A stretch of DNA of 64,000 bases from UBA4582 sp047630175 (GTDB lineage: Bacteria > Pseudomonadota > Gammaproteobacteria > Pseudomonadales > Azotimanducaceae). The stretch covers positions 1 to 64,000 of the forward strand of contig JBLHVI010000004.1 in NCBI GenBank assembly GCA_047630175.1. The letters are read 5' to 3'. How positions within the stretch are numbered: the first letter of the stretch is position 1; the number at the start of each line of letters is the position of its first letter. The translations under genes and the position numbers were made by a program. Below the pieces are notes generated by a model. The model saw only the letters and a list, made by a program, of their open reading frames with translations, had not been told where the DNA came from and did not search any database. This document shows positions 17,168-25,946 of this stretch, in pieces.

Positions 17168-18196
17168 TTAAACCATAGCCTCGCCAGAGCCACCCAGCAC
17201 GATATCGCCAGCGTCTGCCATCTTACGCGCTGCATTGAGGATTTCTCGTTGGGCAGCTTCAACATCGCTAAGTCGCACTGGGCCCTTGGATTCCAAATCG
17301 TCACGCAGCAGTTCTGCCGCTCGCTTGGACATGTTGGCGAAAATTTTCTCCTGCATCACTTCGTCGGCACCCTTCAGTGCAACAATCAAGACTTCCGAAG
17401 ATATTTCACGTAACAGTGCCTGTATGCCGCGGTCATCGACATCAACCAAATTATCAAAAACGAACATTAGGTCTTGAATCTCGGTTGCTAGCTCTTCGTC
17501 CACCTCTGAGATGCCACCCATGATCTCAGCCTCTAGGGTCGACTCGATATTGTTCATGATTTCAGCTGCCACCTTAAGCCCCCCCATCGCCGATGATTGG
17601 CCAGATGAAGAACCTGAAAACTGTTTTTCAAGAATATCGTTTAGCTCTTGTAGTGCCGCCGGCTGCACTGTGTCCAGAGACGCAACGCGCATGATCAAAT
17701 CTTGCCGAACTCTTGGGTCCGGGAAATGACTCAACACCTGAGCTGACTGGTCAGCGTCAAGATAAGCAATAACGATCGCCTGAATCTGCGGGTGCTCGTA
17801 GCGAATAATGTCTGACACGGAACGTGGGTCCATCCACTTAAGGGTATCGAGACCGGTAGTATTGCCACCGAACAAGATCCGATCGATCAAGCCACCCGCC
17901 TTATCAGCGCCCAGCGCCTTGATCAGTGTAGCCTTAATATAATTGTCCGAACCGATGCCCAAACCTGTTTGACTTTCTACCTCAGCGATCATCGACGACA
18001 TCACCAACTGCACCTGGTCACTGCGTACGTTTTTTAATGCAGCCATCGCCGAACCGACTCGCTGTACTTCTTTAGGGCCCATATGCTGCAAAATTTTCGC
18101 AGCAGCCTCTTCGCCGAGGGTCATCAGCAGAATCGCCGCCATCTCGACTTTCTCGAGGCTCGGCGACGCGTTAGGAACACCGACTTCGTTAGCCAT
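17168..18196 (-). CDS. fliG: FliG, flagellar motor switch protein
   Basis: C-ring protein that contacts the MotA stator and FliF. At 342 residues it is the normal length. The N-terminal domain has EKVEMAAILLMTLGEEAAAKI. The middle domain has MDPRSVSDIIRYEHPQIQAI. The C-terminal torque-helix region has LATEIQDLMFVFDNLVDVDD and the charged residues around RGIQALLREISSEVLIVALKG. Confidence 0.98.
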   Translation of the reverse strand: MANEVGVPNASPSLEKVEMAAILLMTLGEEAAAKILQHMGPKEVQRVGSAMAALKNVRSDQVQLVMSSMIAEVESQTGLGIGSDNYIKATLIKALGADKAGGLIDRILFGGNTTGLDTLKWMDPRSVSDIIRYEHPQIQAIVIAYLDADQSAQVLSHFPDPRVRQDLIMRVASLDTVQPAALQELNDILEKQFSGSSSGQSSAMGGLKVAAEIMNNIESTLEAEIMGGISEVDEELATEIQDLMFVFDNLVDVDDRGIQALLREISSEVLIVALKGADEVMQEKIFANMSKRAAELLRDDLESKGPVRLSDVEAAQREILNAARKMADAGDIVLGGSGEAMV

Positions 18197-18244
18197 TATA
18201 CGTGCACGCTCTTAAGGTCATCAGTGTACGAAAGAGGATAGTGA

Positions 18245-20008
18245 TTAGGCTTCATGGGAAACCCATTCTTTGACCACTTGAGCAACCCGCGCAGGGTCCT
18301 CAGTGACCAGCCCTTTGATAGCCTCAAGTTGTTTTGCGTAGGCATCCCCTGGCCCAGGCAGTGCCAGTTCTTTACCGCCACGTAACGTTACGGTTTCATC
18401 AATGCCACGTTCTTCCTGTTCTAATTCTTCTTCTGCTAGGCGATCGAGTTCCTGCTCTGCCAGCATATCTCGCATGCGCTGGTTATTACCCGGGCCTGCT
18501 AGCATGTTCAAAACCGGCCGCAGCACAAAGAAGGCAAGGAAAATGACCAACAGCGCCACTAATCCTTGGCGAACCAAATTGAGAAACCAATCCTGAGTCC
18601 AGAACTCGGCCTCTATCGTCGCCACTTCGTCCAGCGGCATAAAAGACGTGTTGATGACGCTAACGCGATCACCCCGTGCGCTATTGAAACCGATGGAGTC
18701 CCTGATTAGCTGATTGAGCCGCGCAATAGCTTCCGGCGTCCAAGCTACTGTGGTCACTTCACCGGTCTCAGCATCCACTGAACGCATATCGTCCAGTACC
18801 ACCGCGACGGTCAGACGCATCAACTTGCCTATCTGATGCTTTGTATGACTGATGGTTCTATCCAACTCATAGTTTCTGGTTGCCTGTTTTCGCTGATTCT
18901 TCAGGGGAGCGTCGACAGGATTACCATTCGCATCCGTGGCTTCGGCTTCCTCAGGTACCGTCGCTGCTGCCGGCGGCTGATTCGAAAGGGCACCGGGTAC
19001 ACCACCTTGGCCTGTGGCAGATTGTATTTCTACAAGGGTCTCTTCGCTACGAATCGACGGCAAGTCAGGATTAAACATCTCCTCAGTCTCCTCGAGGTAG
19101 GTAAAATCAACATCGGCAGATACTTGCGCATTGAACCGCGTTTGACCCAGCACAGGCGCTAGCATATTGCTGATCTTGGACTTGACGTCCTGCTCCATCT
19201 TGCGTGCTAACTGCAACTGTTTTTCTGTTTCACCAAGGCCCGTGTCATCTTCAACTTCAGACAACAAGTTGCCATGCTGGTCGACGATCGAGACGTTTTC
19301 TTTAGCCATTTCAGGTACGCTGTTAGCTACCAGTCTCATCACGGCCTTAACTTGGTAAGCCTCGAGGTGATAACCAGCACCCATCTCGACAAATACTGAC
19401 GCTGACGACTGTCGCCTGTCGCGCACGAATACAGACTGCTTTGGAATCGCCAGCAGCACCCTAGCGCTACGCACATTCTTCAGGCTTGAAATAGTGCGCA
19501 CCAATTCGCCTTCGATAGCACGCTGGTAGCGTGCTGTCTCCATAAACTGACTGGTACCCAACTCAGCCTCCTGGTCGAGCAACAGGTAACCTTCGACTCG
19601 TGCATCTAACACCTCTGCAGCAGCAACCTTCATTCTTGCCGTGTGCAGATCGGAGGAAGGTACGAGCACCATGCCAGAATCTGGCTGAATCGTGAATCTT
19701 ACACCCGCTTGCTCTAGCACCTTAACGATAGCGGTAGTCTCGGAAACCTCTAAGTTGCTGTACAAGGGCTTATATTCTGGATCCTTACCCCACATGACCA
19801 ACATAACGCCTAGCGAGATCGCCGCCGCCAGACCCAGCATTAAACCAAGCTGACGAACCCACGCTATCTGCAACAGGCCCTGAGACAAATTGTCGACGCC
19901 ACGGGCAGACGGCCGCCGCGACCCTGCAACGCTGCGCCCTGTAACAGCGCCTGAACCTATCTTGTTATTGGCCTCGCCAGAATCAGCGACAGCGGGTAAA
20001 TCTGCCAT
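18245..20008 (-). CDS. fliF: FliF, MS-ring protein
   Basis: MS-ring subunit, 587 residues. An N-terminal transmembrane helix (about 50-71) is followed by the YscJ/FliF periplasmic domain (YKPLYSNLEVSETTAIVKVL), a long periplasmic region, a second helix near residue 470 (LVRQGLVALLVIFLAFFVLR) and the C-terminal FliG-binding tail (DPARVAQVVKEWVSHE). The start follows AAGGA. Confidence 0.98.
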   Translation of the reverse strand: MADLPAVADSGEANNKIGSGAVTGRSVAGSRRPSARGVDNLSQGLLQIAWVRQLGLMLGLAAAISLGVMLVMWGKDPEYKPLYSNLEVSETTAIVKVLEQAGVRFTIQPDSGMVLVPSSDLHTARMKVAAAEVLDARVEGYLLLDQEAELGTSQFMETARYQRAIEGELVRTISSLKNVRSARVLLAIPKQSVFVRDRRQSSASVFVEMGAGYHLEAYQVKAVMRLVANSVPEMAKENVSIVDQHGNLLSEVEDDTGLGETEKQLQLARKMEQDVKSKISNMLAPVLGQTRFNAQVSADVDFTYLEETEEMFNPDLPSIRSEETLVEIQSATGQGGVPGALSNQPPAAATVPEEAEATDANGNPVDAPLKNQRKQATRNYELDRTISHTKHQIGKLMRLTVAVVLDDMRSVDAETGEVTTVAWTPEAIARLNQLIRDSIGFNSARGDRVSVINTSFMPLDEVATIEAEFWTQDWFLNLVRQGLVALLVIFLAFFVLRPVLNMLAGPGNNQRMRDMLAEQELDRLAEEELEQEERGIDETVTLRGGKELALPGPGDAYAKQLEAIKGLVTEDPARVAQVVKEWVSHEA

Positions 20009-20028
20009 ACAGCAATCCTTCTACAGGC

Positions 20029-20382
20029 CTAAATAGGCATGTTCATAATAGTTTCATAGGCGTTGACCAGCTTGTTCCTAACCTCTGAGACTGCTTGAAA
20101 TGCCACGGTCGCTTTTTGTGATGCAATCATGGTCTGGCTTAACGTCACATTCGGGTCTCCCATTTCCAGCGAGTGTGACAGCTTGCTCGACTCCATCTGC
20201 AATTCATTCACTGAGTCCAGCGCGTTAACCATCATCTCACTGAAGTTTGCCGGCTTATCTGCCGCACCCACTCGAGTAGCATCGGCATGGTCTGCATTGA
20301 CATGCGCGACTTGATTCTGGCTCTGCAGCTTCATAGTGCGCATCTGTGACAAGACGCTTTGTATATCTACTCGATCACTCAT
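20029..20382 (-). CDS. fliE: FliE, MS-ring/rod junction protein
   Basis: 117-residue rod adaptor and an early export substrate. The family C-terminal half is clear: SLEMGDPNVTLSQTMIASQK followed by ATVAFQAVSEVRNKLVNAYE. It begins 10 bp after the fleR stop, and no sigma-54 motif was found in that gap or the end of fleR, so fliEFGHIJ may be co-transcribed with fleSR. Confidence 0.97.
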   Translation of the reverse strand: MSDRVDIQSVLSQMRTMKLQSQNQVAHVNADHADATRVGAADKPANFSEMMVNALDSVNELQMESSKLSHSLEMGDPNVTLSQTMIASQKATVAFQAVSEVRNKLVNAYETIMNMPI

Positions 20383-20392
20383 GATATGCCCA

Positions 20393-21796
20393 TCAACTCA
20401 AGGTTAGTTCTGTATTTAGATCGATACCGCTGTCACGCATTCTTGCTAGCTTGTAGCGCAGCGTACGCGCACTGATACCAAGTTTTTCAGCAGTTCGCGT
20501 GCGACTGCCACGCTCTTTTTTGAGCACATCGATAATCAGCTGGAACTCCTTGAATTTAAGATTCTCTTCTAAACTTTCTTCGTCACCTGTTACCTGCGAC
20601 ATCGACGTAATTGAGGACGCATTAAATGCCCCCGCAGACACAGAGGCTTGGTCACTATTACCAGTCTCGCTGACACCCATCGGATCGAGAAACAGATCTT
20701 CCTCGGTCACATAACCACCCTGCTGAAGTATTAACGCACGCTGCACGACATTCTCAAGCTCACGCACATTACCGGGCCAAGCATATTGCCGTAAGGCATT
20801 TACAGCCGATGCATCCAGCTCAACCATGCTGCGATTCATGCGACGCGAATAAATACCGAGCAAGTGCCTTGCCAAAGGCAGAACATCGTCACGACGACGA
20901 CGCAAAGGTTCTATTTGCATAGGGAAAACGCTGATGCGGTAGAACAGGTCTTCACGGAACTGGCCCTGCTTAACGTACTCCGCGAGATTCCGATTGCTGG
21001 TGGCGATAACGCGAACATCGACCTTACGTAACGTCTTTCCGCCTAGTCGCTCAACCTCACGTTCCTGCAGAACACGCAGCAGTTTTGCCTGCAAACCCAA
21101 ATCCATCTCGGATATCTCATCAAGCAACAACGTGCCACCTTCAGCCTGCTCAAACTTCCCCGGCCTGGAACTATAAGCACCCGTGTAAGCACCCTTTTCG
21201 TGCCCAAACAAAGTAGCTTCAAGCATATTCTCAGGGATAGCCGCACAGTTAATCGCCACAAACGCCTTACCTGCCCGAGGCGACTCAGCATGTATATACT
21301 TAGCAACGATCTCTTTACCGACGCCGCTTTCACCCAACAACAGAACGGTTGAATCAGCCTGAGCCACTTTTTTCGCCAGCGCGAACAGCTTACGAGAGAC
21401 GCCATCGACCACCACCGGCTCCATTGCTGAGCCGTCTCCTAGATGCTGGCGTACGGTTTCCACAAGCAATGTTGGCTTAAACGGCTTCATCATAAAATCA
21501 ACAGCACCGAGCCGCATGGCGGCGACAGCTTTAGCGACGTCGGCAAAGGCGGTGACAATGAGCACCGGCAGGTAATGATTTGTCTCGCGGATCGTCTCCA
21601 GTAATTCAATGCCATCCATCCCCCCCATATTGACGTCAGACACCACCATATCGATGTCCCGACGCGTAAGAGCTATCAGTGCTGCCTCAGCTGAACCCAC
21701 AGCCTCGACCGCAAATCCGGCCATACTCAATGTGTCTGCCACCGCACTGCGCAACTCGTCATCATCCTCAACTACAAGAATACATTTCTCTGTCAT
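20393..21796 (-). CDS. fleR: FleR (FlrC), sigma-54 response regulator
   Basis: Activator of mid-class flagellar operons, 467 residues. The receiver domain (1-120) has acceptor Asp in VVSDVNMGGMDG. The AAA+ domain has Walker A GESGVGKE and the sigma-54 contact loop as GAYTGA (a common Phe-to-Tyr variant of GAFTGA). A Fis-type helix-turn-helix lies at the C-terminus (RTAEKLGISARTLRYKLARM). It forms an operon with the kinase gene fleS, 49 bp upstream; that spacer contains short AGTAAT repeats. Confidence 0.96.
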   Translation of the reverse strand: MTEKCILVVEDDDELRSAVADTLSMAGFAVEAVGSAEAALIALTRRDIDMVVSDVNMGGMDGIELLETIRETNHYLPVLIVTAFADVAKAVAAMRLGAVDFMMKPFKPTLLVETVRQHLGDGSAMEPVVVDGVSRKLFALAKKVAQADSTVLLLGESGVGKEIVAKYIHAESPRAGKAFVAINCAAIPENMLEATLFGHEKGAYTGAYSSRPGKFEQAEGGTLLLDEISEMDLGLQAKLLRVLQEREVERLGGKTLRKVDVRVIATSNRNLAEYVKQGQFREDLFYRISVFPMQIEPLRRRRDDVLPLARHLLGIYSRRMNRSMVELDASAVNALRQYAWPGNVRELENVVQRALILQQGGYVTEEDLFLDPMGVSETGNSDQASVSAGAFNASSITSMSQVTGDEESLEENLKFKEFQLIIDVLKKERGSRTRTAEKLGISARTLRYKLARMRDSGIDLNTELTLS

Positions 21797-21845
21797 GCTG
21801 TTTTCCTTTTGCCTTTCTTTATTACTATTACTATTACTTTTACTT

Positions 21846-23072
21846 TTACTGAATGTGCGCGTCCATACTGACCGGCAATCTTAAACGGATTTGTAATCCA
21901 CCAATTACTGGAGACTCCAGCGACAAGCCCCCGCCAAGTGATTCAACCACTGCCTGCACTACCGCTAAACCTAGTCCTGTGCCTCGCGCCTTAGTACTGT
22001 AAAATGGCTCTAGCACTCGGCTTTTTTGTTCTCTCGATATACCTGGGCCGTTGTCAGCAATCAATAAATTCAACTGAGCATTAACCAATATTGCCGTGAT
22101 ATTGACCTTTGTCTGCATATTAGGCTGGTGTTCGGCGGCTGCCTCTCGGGCATTATTCACAAGGTTCGTGATCGCACTGATTAACGCCTGAGGATTGCAT
22201 TGCAAAATGAACTCGGCTGCCTGATTGCTGTAAGAGATATCAACTCGCTTTAACAGCGGTGAACCATCAAGCTCCCGTTGCAGTCGAACGAAAAGCTCAC
22301 TCACAGAAATCGACTTATTGATGACGCTGTCGCCCCGAGCAAAGATCAACAGATCTGATACCTGCTGCTCAACATTAGTAATCTGGCGCAGCAGCTTTGC
22401 AGAGAAGTCGTTAAGTTGGACAACGTTCAACGCCCCATCATTAATATGGCCTGCATACAGCATTGCCGATGCTAGCGGTGTTCTAATCTGATGCGCCAGA
22501 TAAGCGACCATTTTACCCATCGTGTTCAATCGATTATGCCGCGATAGCTGATCTTGTAATGCGCGAGTCTCGGTCTGATCTGTTAACAAAATTATCTGAC
22601 CCTTGCCCTGATCAAGGGAACGAGTAGCGATACTCAGCCTGCGTCCATCTACAACAGAAATTTCATGACCATCGTCGGTCTGTGGCGCAAACCGCTCACT
22701 GATAACTTGCGACCAAGCAAGGCCCGCAAGGACGTCGCCGAGCAACTCCTGCGCGGCTGGATTGCATTGCTCTATCACGCCTGATTCATCCAACACAATC
22801 ACACCGCCCGGCAACAGCTCTAACAAGCGCTGCATACGGTGAGCCATATTCTGCTTGTCTTCGGAAGCAGCAACTTTTTCTTGATTGGTGATGACCAATT
22901 CTTCCTGCAATTCACACACATGGGATTGCAGTTGCTGGTAAGAATCGGCGAGCTGGGCTGAAAGCTGCGTAAAGCTCTGGAACGCTTGCTGCAAGTCCTG
23001 TTGAGTCGTTAGCGCATCATTTAACGGCACCGTCGACATCTGTTGTGAGATAAGTTCAGCAGACAAAATCAC
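21846..23072 (-). CDS. fleS: FleS (FlrB), flagellar sensor histidine kinase
   Basis: Cytoplasmic kinase for FleR, 408 residues. Coiled coil at about 25-85, PAS domain at about 85-195 (LLPGGVIVLDESGVIEQCNP), HisKA with phospho-His in MVAYLAHQIRTPLASAM, and the ATPase boxes NLVNNAREA, LIADNGPGIS and GTGLGLAVVQ. No transmembrane segment is evident. The start at 23072 is a GTG and is not certain. A long leader with a structured element precedes it. Confidence 0.95.
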   Translation of the reverse strand: MILSAELISQQMSTVPLNDALTTQQDLQQAFQSFTQLSAQLADSYQQLQSHVCELQEELVITNQEKVAASEDKQNMAHRMQRLLELLPGGVIVLDESGVIEQCNPAAQELLGDVLAGLAWSQVISERFAPQTDDGHEISVVDGRRLSIATRSLDQGKGQIILLTDQTETRALQDQLSRHNRLNTMGKMVAYLAHQIRTPLASAMLYAGHINDGALNVVQLNDFSAKLLRQITNVEQQVSDLLIFARGDSVINKSISVSELFVRLQRELDGSPLLKRVDISYSNQAAEFILQCNPQALISAITNLVNNAREAAAEHQPNMQTKVNITAILVNAQLNLLIADNGPGISREQKSRVLEPFYSTKARGTGLGLAVVQAVVESLGGGLSLESPVIGGLQIRLRLPVSMDAHIQ

Positions 23073-23145
23073 ATCTCTTGAAATTTGCTACTGCCGAAAA
23101 TTGAAAAACTCAACATCATTGGCAGGTAACATGGGTGATAAGAAA

Positions 23146-23271
23146 TAGGCGCGAACCCCGTACTGCAATCCTGCATATCCACTCCGTGAACGTTAGCTAT
23201 CCTTGTTGCCATCCATGGCTCCATCCGTGGTTACGACGGGTCGTCTTCCGCTTGACCTGGGTTCGCGCCTA
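23146..23271 (-). ncRNA. structured RNA element with GGA-loop hairpins (leader of fleSR or small RNA)
   Basis: The ends of this 126-nt element, TAGGCGCGAACCC and GGGTTCGCGCCTA, form a perfect 13-bp closing stem. On the transcribed (minus) strand the interior has eight GGA triplets, several in the loops of small hairpins: TGCA-GGAT-TGCA, GCCA-TGGA-TGGC, CAC-GGA-GTG and CCA-CGGA-TGG, plus AACAAGGATA. Short hairpins presenting GGA are the known recognition signal of CsrA/RsmA. The predicted start of the sigma-54 promoter at 23282-23297 falls on the first base of the closing stem. It could be a discrete sponge RNA, the 5' leader of fleSR, or a mobile palindromic repeat. Confidence 0.55.
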
Positions 23272-23281
23272 CTATTCTTAA

Positions 23282-23297
23282 TGCACGTCCTGTGCCA
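23282..23297 (-). promoter_or_regulatory. sigma-54 promoter of the GGA element and fleSR
   Basis: The minus strand reads TGGCACAGGACGTGCA, with GG-N10-GC and a full TGGCAC -24 element. Counting 12 bases from the -12 C places the start at about 23271, the first base of the structured element. fleSR operons of polar flagellates are normally FleQ/RpoN-dependent, in agreement. Confidence 0.85.
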
Positions 23298-23438
23298 GAT
23301 TTACTATTACTTGCCTTATCAACAAGTTAACAATTTTCGTTGCGAAGAATGGCAACGTTGACGCCATTTTTCTAACGCTTTAGCTGGATCAAACAACGTG
23401 ATGGAGACTGAATACCGACCTAACGGTTTAATTATGTC

Positions 23439-24881
23439 TCAGTGCTTGGCGAGATTGTACTTGCGCATTTTCTCTACCAGTGTGGTTCTACGGATATGCA
23501 ATTTGTCTGCAGCACGTGCCACTACACAATTACTGTCATCCAAGGCCTGCTGAATAAGGTCTTTCTCGAGCTTGGTCAGATATTCTTTGAGGTTGACGCC
23601 GTTGACGGGCAACAGTGCCGTATCATTCATATTGACAAGCTTTGGTTGAGCCGCGTCGACAATTTCTTTGATACTATCTTCATCACGACTTCCGGTATCT
23701 TGATGACGAAATTTTTCGGGTAGATCCTTCAAGCCAATCACGCCCTCAGGATGCAGAATCGTCATACGCTCTACCAGATTCGCCAACTCCCTGACATTGC
23801 CTGACCACTCATGACAACACAGCGACATAATGGCGGCAGAATTAAAGCGGATTGAGCCGCGCTGCTCTTTTTCAAGCCTAGCAATGAGGTCATTGAGCAA
23901 CAACGGGATATCCTCTACGCGCTCGTGCAGGCTAGGCATCTCGATGGGGAAAACGTTGAGTCGATAATACAGATCCTCGCGAAACCCACCATCGGCAATC
24001 ATCTGTTCGAGATTATTGTGGGTTGCCGCGATGATTCGCACGTCCGTCTTGATGGTCTGATTACTGCCGACTCGCTCAAAAGAGCGCTCCTGTAGCACGC
24101 GCAAAATCTTGACCTGCATATGCAGCGGCATATCACCGATCTCGTCAAGAAACAACGTCCCTCCTTGGGCCATCTCGAAGCGGCCCCGGCGGGTGCTTAC
24201 GGCGCCTGTGAAGGCACCTTTTTCATGGCCGAATAGCTCACTTTCCAATAGCTCCGAGGGTATCGCCCCGCAGTTAACCGGGACGAAAGGCGCATCTTTA
24301 CGCGGTGAACTGTAATGTAGGTTCCGAGCGACGACCTCCTTACCCGTGCCCGAGGCACCGGTGATTAAAACAGTGACATCCTTGTCGGCCACCTGAGCCA
24401 TCATTTCTCTTACTCGAACGACCTGTTTTGAGGTGCCTACAAGTGATCGGAACAACTTAGCGTTGCGACCCTGGTCGCGATTACGCGTGATAGTGGAATG
24501 CTCGCGGTAAACTTGGGCACGGTGTAATGAGTCGAGCAGCTTGTTGTAGCTCAGTGGTAGGCAGATAGTTTCGACGACATTATAATGCTCAAGCGCTTCA
24601 GGCAGATCGGCCAGTGTATCGCCCACCACTAACATGGGCATACTAGGGTCCCATTCAGTGAGATCCTCAAGTAAACGTGCCATCTTGTCGATGTCGTCAC
24701 AACGGCCCAAAACAACGCAAGATACGTCGCTACTCAGCGCGTTATGAGTGTCGAGAGATTGCTGCCAGTCGCCACTTTCAGCGCTGACCACACCTTCGCC
24801 TAAGAATTGCAGCACGACCTCAAGATCCCGCGCGCGCTCTTTATCATCATCAATCAACAAGACTTTGATTTCTTTCCACAT
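23439..24881 (-). CDS. fleQ: FleQ (FlrA), master flagellar sigma-54 activator
   Basis: Top-level activator of flagellar class II genes, 480 residues. The N-terminal FleQ domain is receiver-like but has VVLGRC where a receiver would carry the phospho-Asp. The AAA+ domain has Walker A GASGTGKE and an exact GAFTGA loop, and the C-terminus has a Fis-type helix-turn-helix (ARAADKLHIRRTTLVEKM). FleQ of Pseudomonas binds c-di-GMP; whether this one does cannot be judged here. The spacer upstream shows no sigma-54 motif, as expected. Confidence 0.96.
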   Translation of the reverse strand: MWKEIKVLLIDDDKERARDLEVVLQFLGEGVVSAESGDWQQSLDTHNALSSDVSCVVLGRCDDIDKMARLLEDLTEWDPSMPMLVVGDTLADLPEALEHYNVVETICLPLSYNKLLDSLHRAQVYREHSTITRNRDQGRNAKLFRSLVGTSKQVVRVREMMAQVADKDVTVLITGASGTGKEVVARNLHYSSPRKDAPFVPVNCGAIPSELLESELFGHEKGAFTGAVSTRRGRFEMAQGGTLFLDEIGDMPLHMQVKILRVLQERSFERVGSNQTIKTDVRIIAATHNNLEQMIADGGFREDLYYRLNVFPIEMPSLHERVEDIPLLLNDLIARLEKEQRGSIRFNSAAIMSLCCHEWSGNVRELANLVERMTILHPEGVIGLKDLPEKFRHQDTGSRDEDSIKEIVDAAQPKLVNMNDTALLPVNGVNLKEYLTKLEKDLIQQALDDSNCVVARAADKLHIRRTTLVEKMRKYNLAKH

Positions 24882-25027
24882 GAATACAGTACCTATAACA
24901 GCTTAATAAGGGCTACAAATGCCCGAACAGATCGATCAATGACGATCTATCGATGCGGCAAGAACCAGTCATCTACTGTATTGAGTAAAGTACGGAATCA
25001 GAAATTGTCAAATCAATGACGATAGAT

Positions 25028-25053
25028 AACGGATTATTTGTCAATAATCCGTT
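25028..25053. terminator. 11-bp inverted repeat downstream of fliT
   Basis: AACGGATTATT and AATAATCCGTT form a perfect 11-bp stem with a four-base loop, 12 bp past the fliT stop. T residues (GTTTT) follow on the plus side, while the minus side has only ATCTATC. It may terminate fliST or act in both directions. Confidence 0.55.
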
Positions 25054-25064
25054 GTTTTGGAATT

Positions 25065-25385
25065 TTACACGGCAGAAACAAGCCGTTGGAGGCGGTTGTA
25101 GGTTTGATTATGTTTAACACCGCGGCGCATATTGACGGCATCGCTGGCAAAAATTTGGCGCCGACATTCGCATTTTGCCAACAACGACTTGTAGAACCCG
25201 AGCAGGCTTCGCAGTTCATCAAACATTGCACGCGGGTTCTCGAGGATCACTTGCCGGACCATAAGCTGGCAGGTTTTGTCCAAAGCGGCAAGGCGTTGCC
25301 ACTCACCGGCCTCGTACGCTTGCGACATATCATCGCGCAAGTTGTTAAGCTTACGCGACGCTAATTCATTGCTATTAGCGCTCAC
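25065..25385 (-). CDS. fliT: FliT-like flagellar export chaperone
   Basis: 106-residue helical protein directly after fliS, with a start (GTG 25385) that abuts the fliS stop. The pattern WQRLAALDKTCQLMVRQVI followed by LLGFYKSLLAKCE resembles FliT, the chaperone for the cap protein FliD. Sequence conservation in this family is weak, so position carries much of the assignment. A second FliT-like gene lies beside fliC at 45448-45858. Confidence 0.8.
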   Translation of the reverse strand: MSANSNELASRKLNNLRDDMSQAYEAGEWQRLAALDKTCQLMVRQVILENPRAMFDELRSLLGFYKSLLAKCECRRQIFASDAVNMRRGVKHNQTYNRLQRLVSAV

Positions 25386-25778
25386 CTAGGCCACCTCATC
25401 CTTAATACCATCCCAGCCTTCCTTGACCGTTCGTAACAATGAAATCACCTCATCGATGATCTCATTATCGTTTGCCACACCAGCAGCGAACAGGCGGCGG
25501 GTCATGTACATGTACAACCGATCAAGGTTTGCCGCAACCTCACCACCGCGCTCAAGGTCAAGCGAGTTCTGTAGCCCGCCCACTATGGTAATAGCGGCAC
25601 CCAGACACTTTGACTTACCCTCGAAATCGGCGCGGTCAATAAACCCCTTGGCCATCGCGAGGCGACCCAGTAAACCATCAAACATCATCACAATCAGCTG
25701 ATGCGGTGACGCATCTGCAATTCTTGTTTGTACGCTCATCTGCTGATAGTGCTTAGCACCCGGTTGGTTCATATTCAT
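25386..25778 (-). CDS. fliS: FliS, flagellin export chaperone
   Basis: 130-residue four-helix chaperone that keeps flagellin unfolded for export. Signatures are ADASPHQLIVMMFDGLLGRL near the N-terminus, GGEVAANLDRLYMYMTRRL in the middle and VISLLRTVKEGWDGI at the end. It is normally next to fliD, but here about 10 kb of other genes intervene. It has its own sigma-28 promoter at 25813-25839. Its client flagellin is unusually large. Confidence 0.97.
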   Translation of the reverse strand: MNMNQPGAKHYQQMSVQTRIADASPHQLIVMMFDGLLGRLAMAKGFIDRADFEGKSKCLGAAITIVGGLQNSLDLERGGEVAANLDRLYMYMTRRLFAAGVANDNEIIDEVISLLRTVKEGWDGIKDEVA

Positions 25779-25812
25779 GTCTCTTGTTAGTCAGTGTTTA
25801 TCCTCACTAGTT

Positions 25813-25839
25813 GTGACGGCACGACATCGAATTTCTTTA
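25813..25839 (-). promoter_or_regulatory. sigma-28 promoter of fliST
   Basis: The minus strand reads TAAA, 15 bases, then GCCGTCAC. This fits TAAA-N15-GCCGATAA in spacing and in the GCCG core, and closely resembles the fliC promoter (TAAA-N15-GCCGTTAC). Predicted start is about 25 bp upstream of the fliS ATG. It explains how fliS is expressed after separation from fliD. Confidence 0.75.
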
Positions 25840-25861
25840 GGTTATTTCACCAGATAATAAT

Positions 25862-25877
25862 TGGCCCCGAAATTGCT
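25862..25877 (+). promoter_or_regulatory. sigma-54 promoter of the TPR-methyltransferase gene
   Basis: The plus strand reads TGGCCCCGAAATTGCT: GG-N10-GC, TGGC at -24 and TTGCT at -12. Predicted start is about 25888, some 60 nt before the ATG at 25947. This puts the methyltransferase gene under the same class of control as the flagellar operons. It overlaps no other gene and is divergent from the fliST promoter. Confidence 0.75.
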
Positions 25878-25946
25878 ACCAGTGAATACAGAGCAATACT
25901 TACCCGATCCGCAATCGGTCAGAGACTCACAAAATGGCAATTTACC

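Noticed and set aside
20393..20560. sigma-54 promoter for fliE inside the end of fleR
   Set aside because: The candidate GC and CC pairs are nine bases apart, not ten, and the flanking bases do not match.
23146..23271. c-di-GMP (GEMM) or other known riboswitch
   Set aside because: The conserved GEMM core bases are not present; the repeated GGA hairpins fit CsrA/RsmA binding better.
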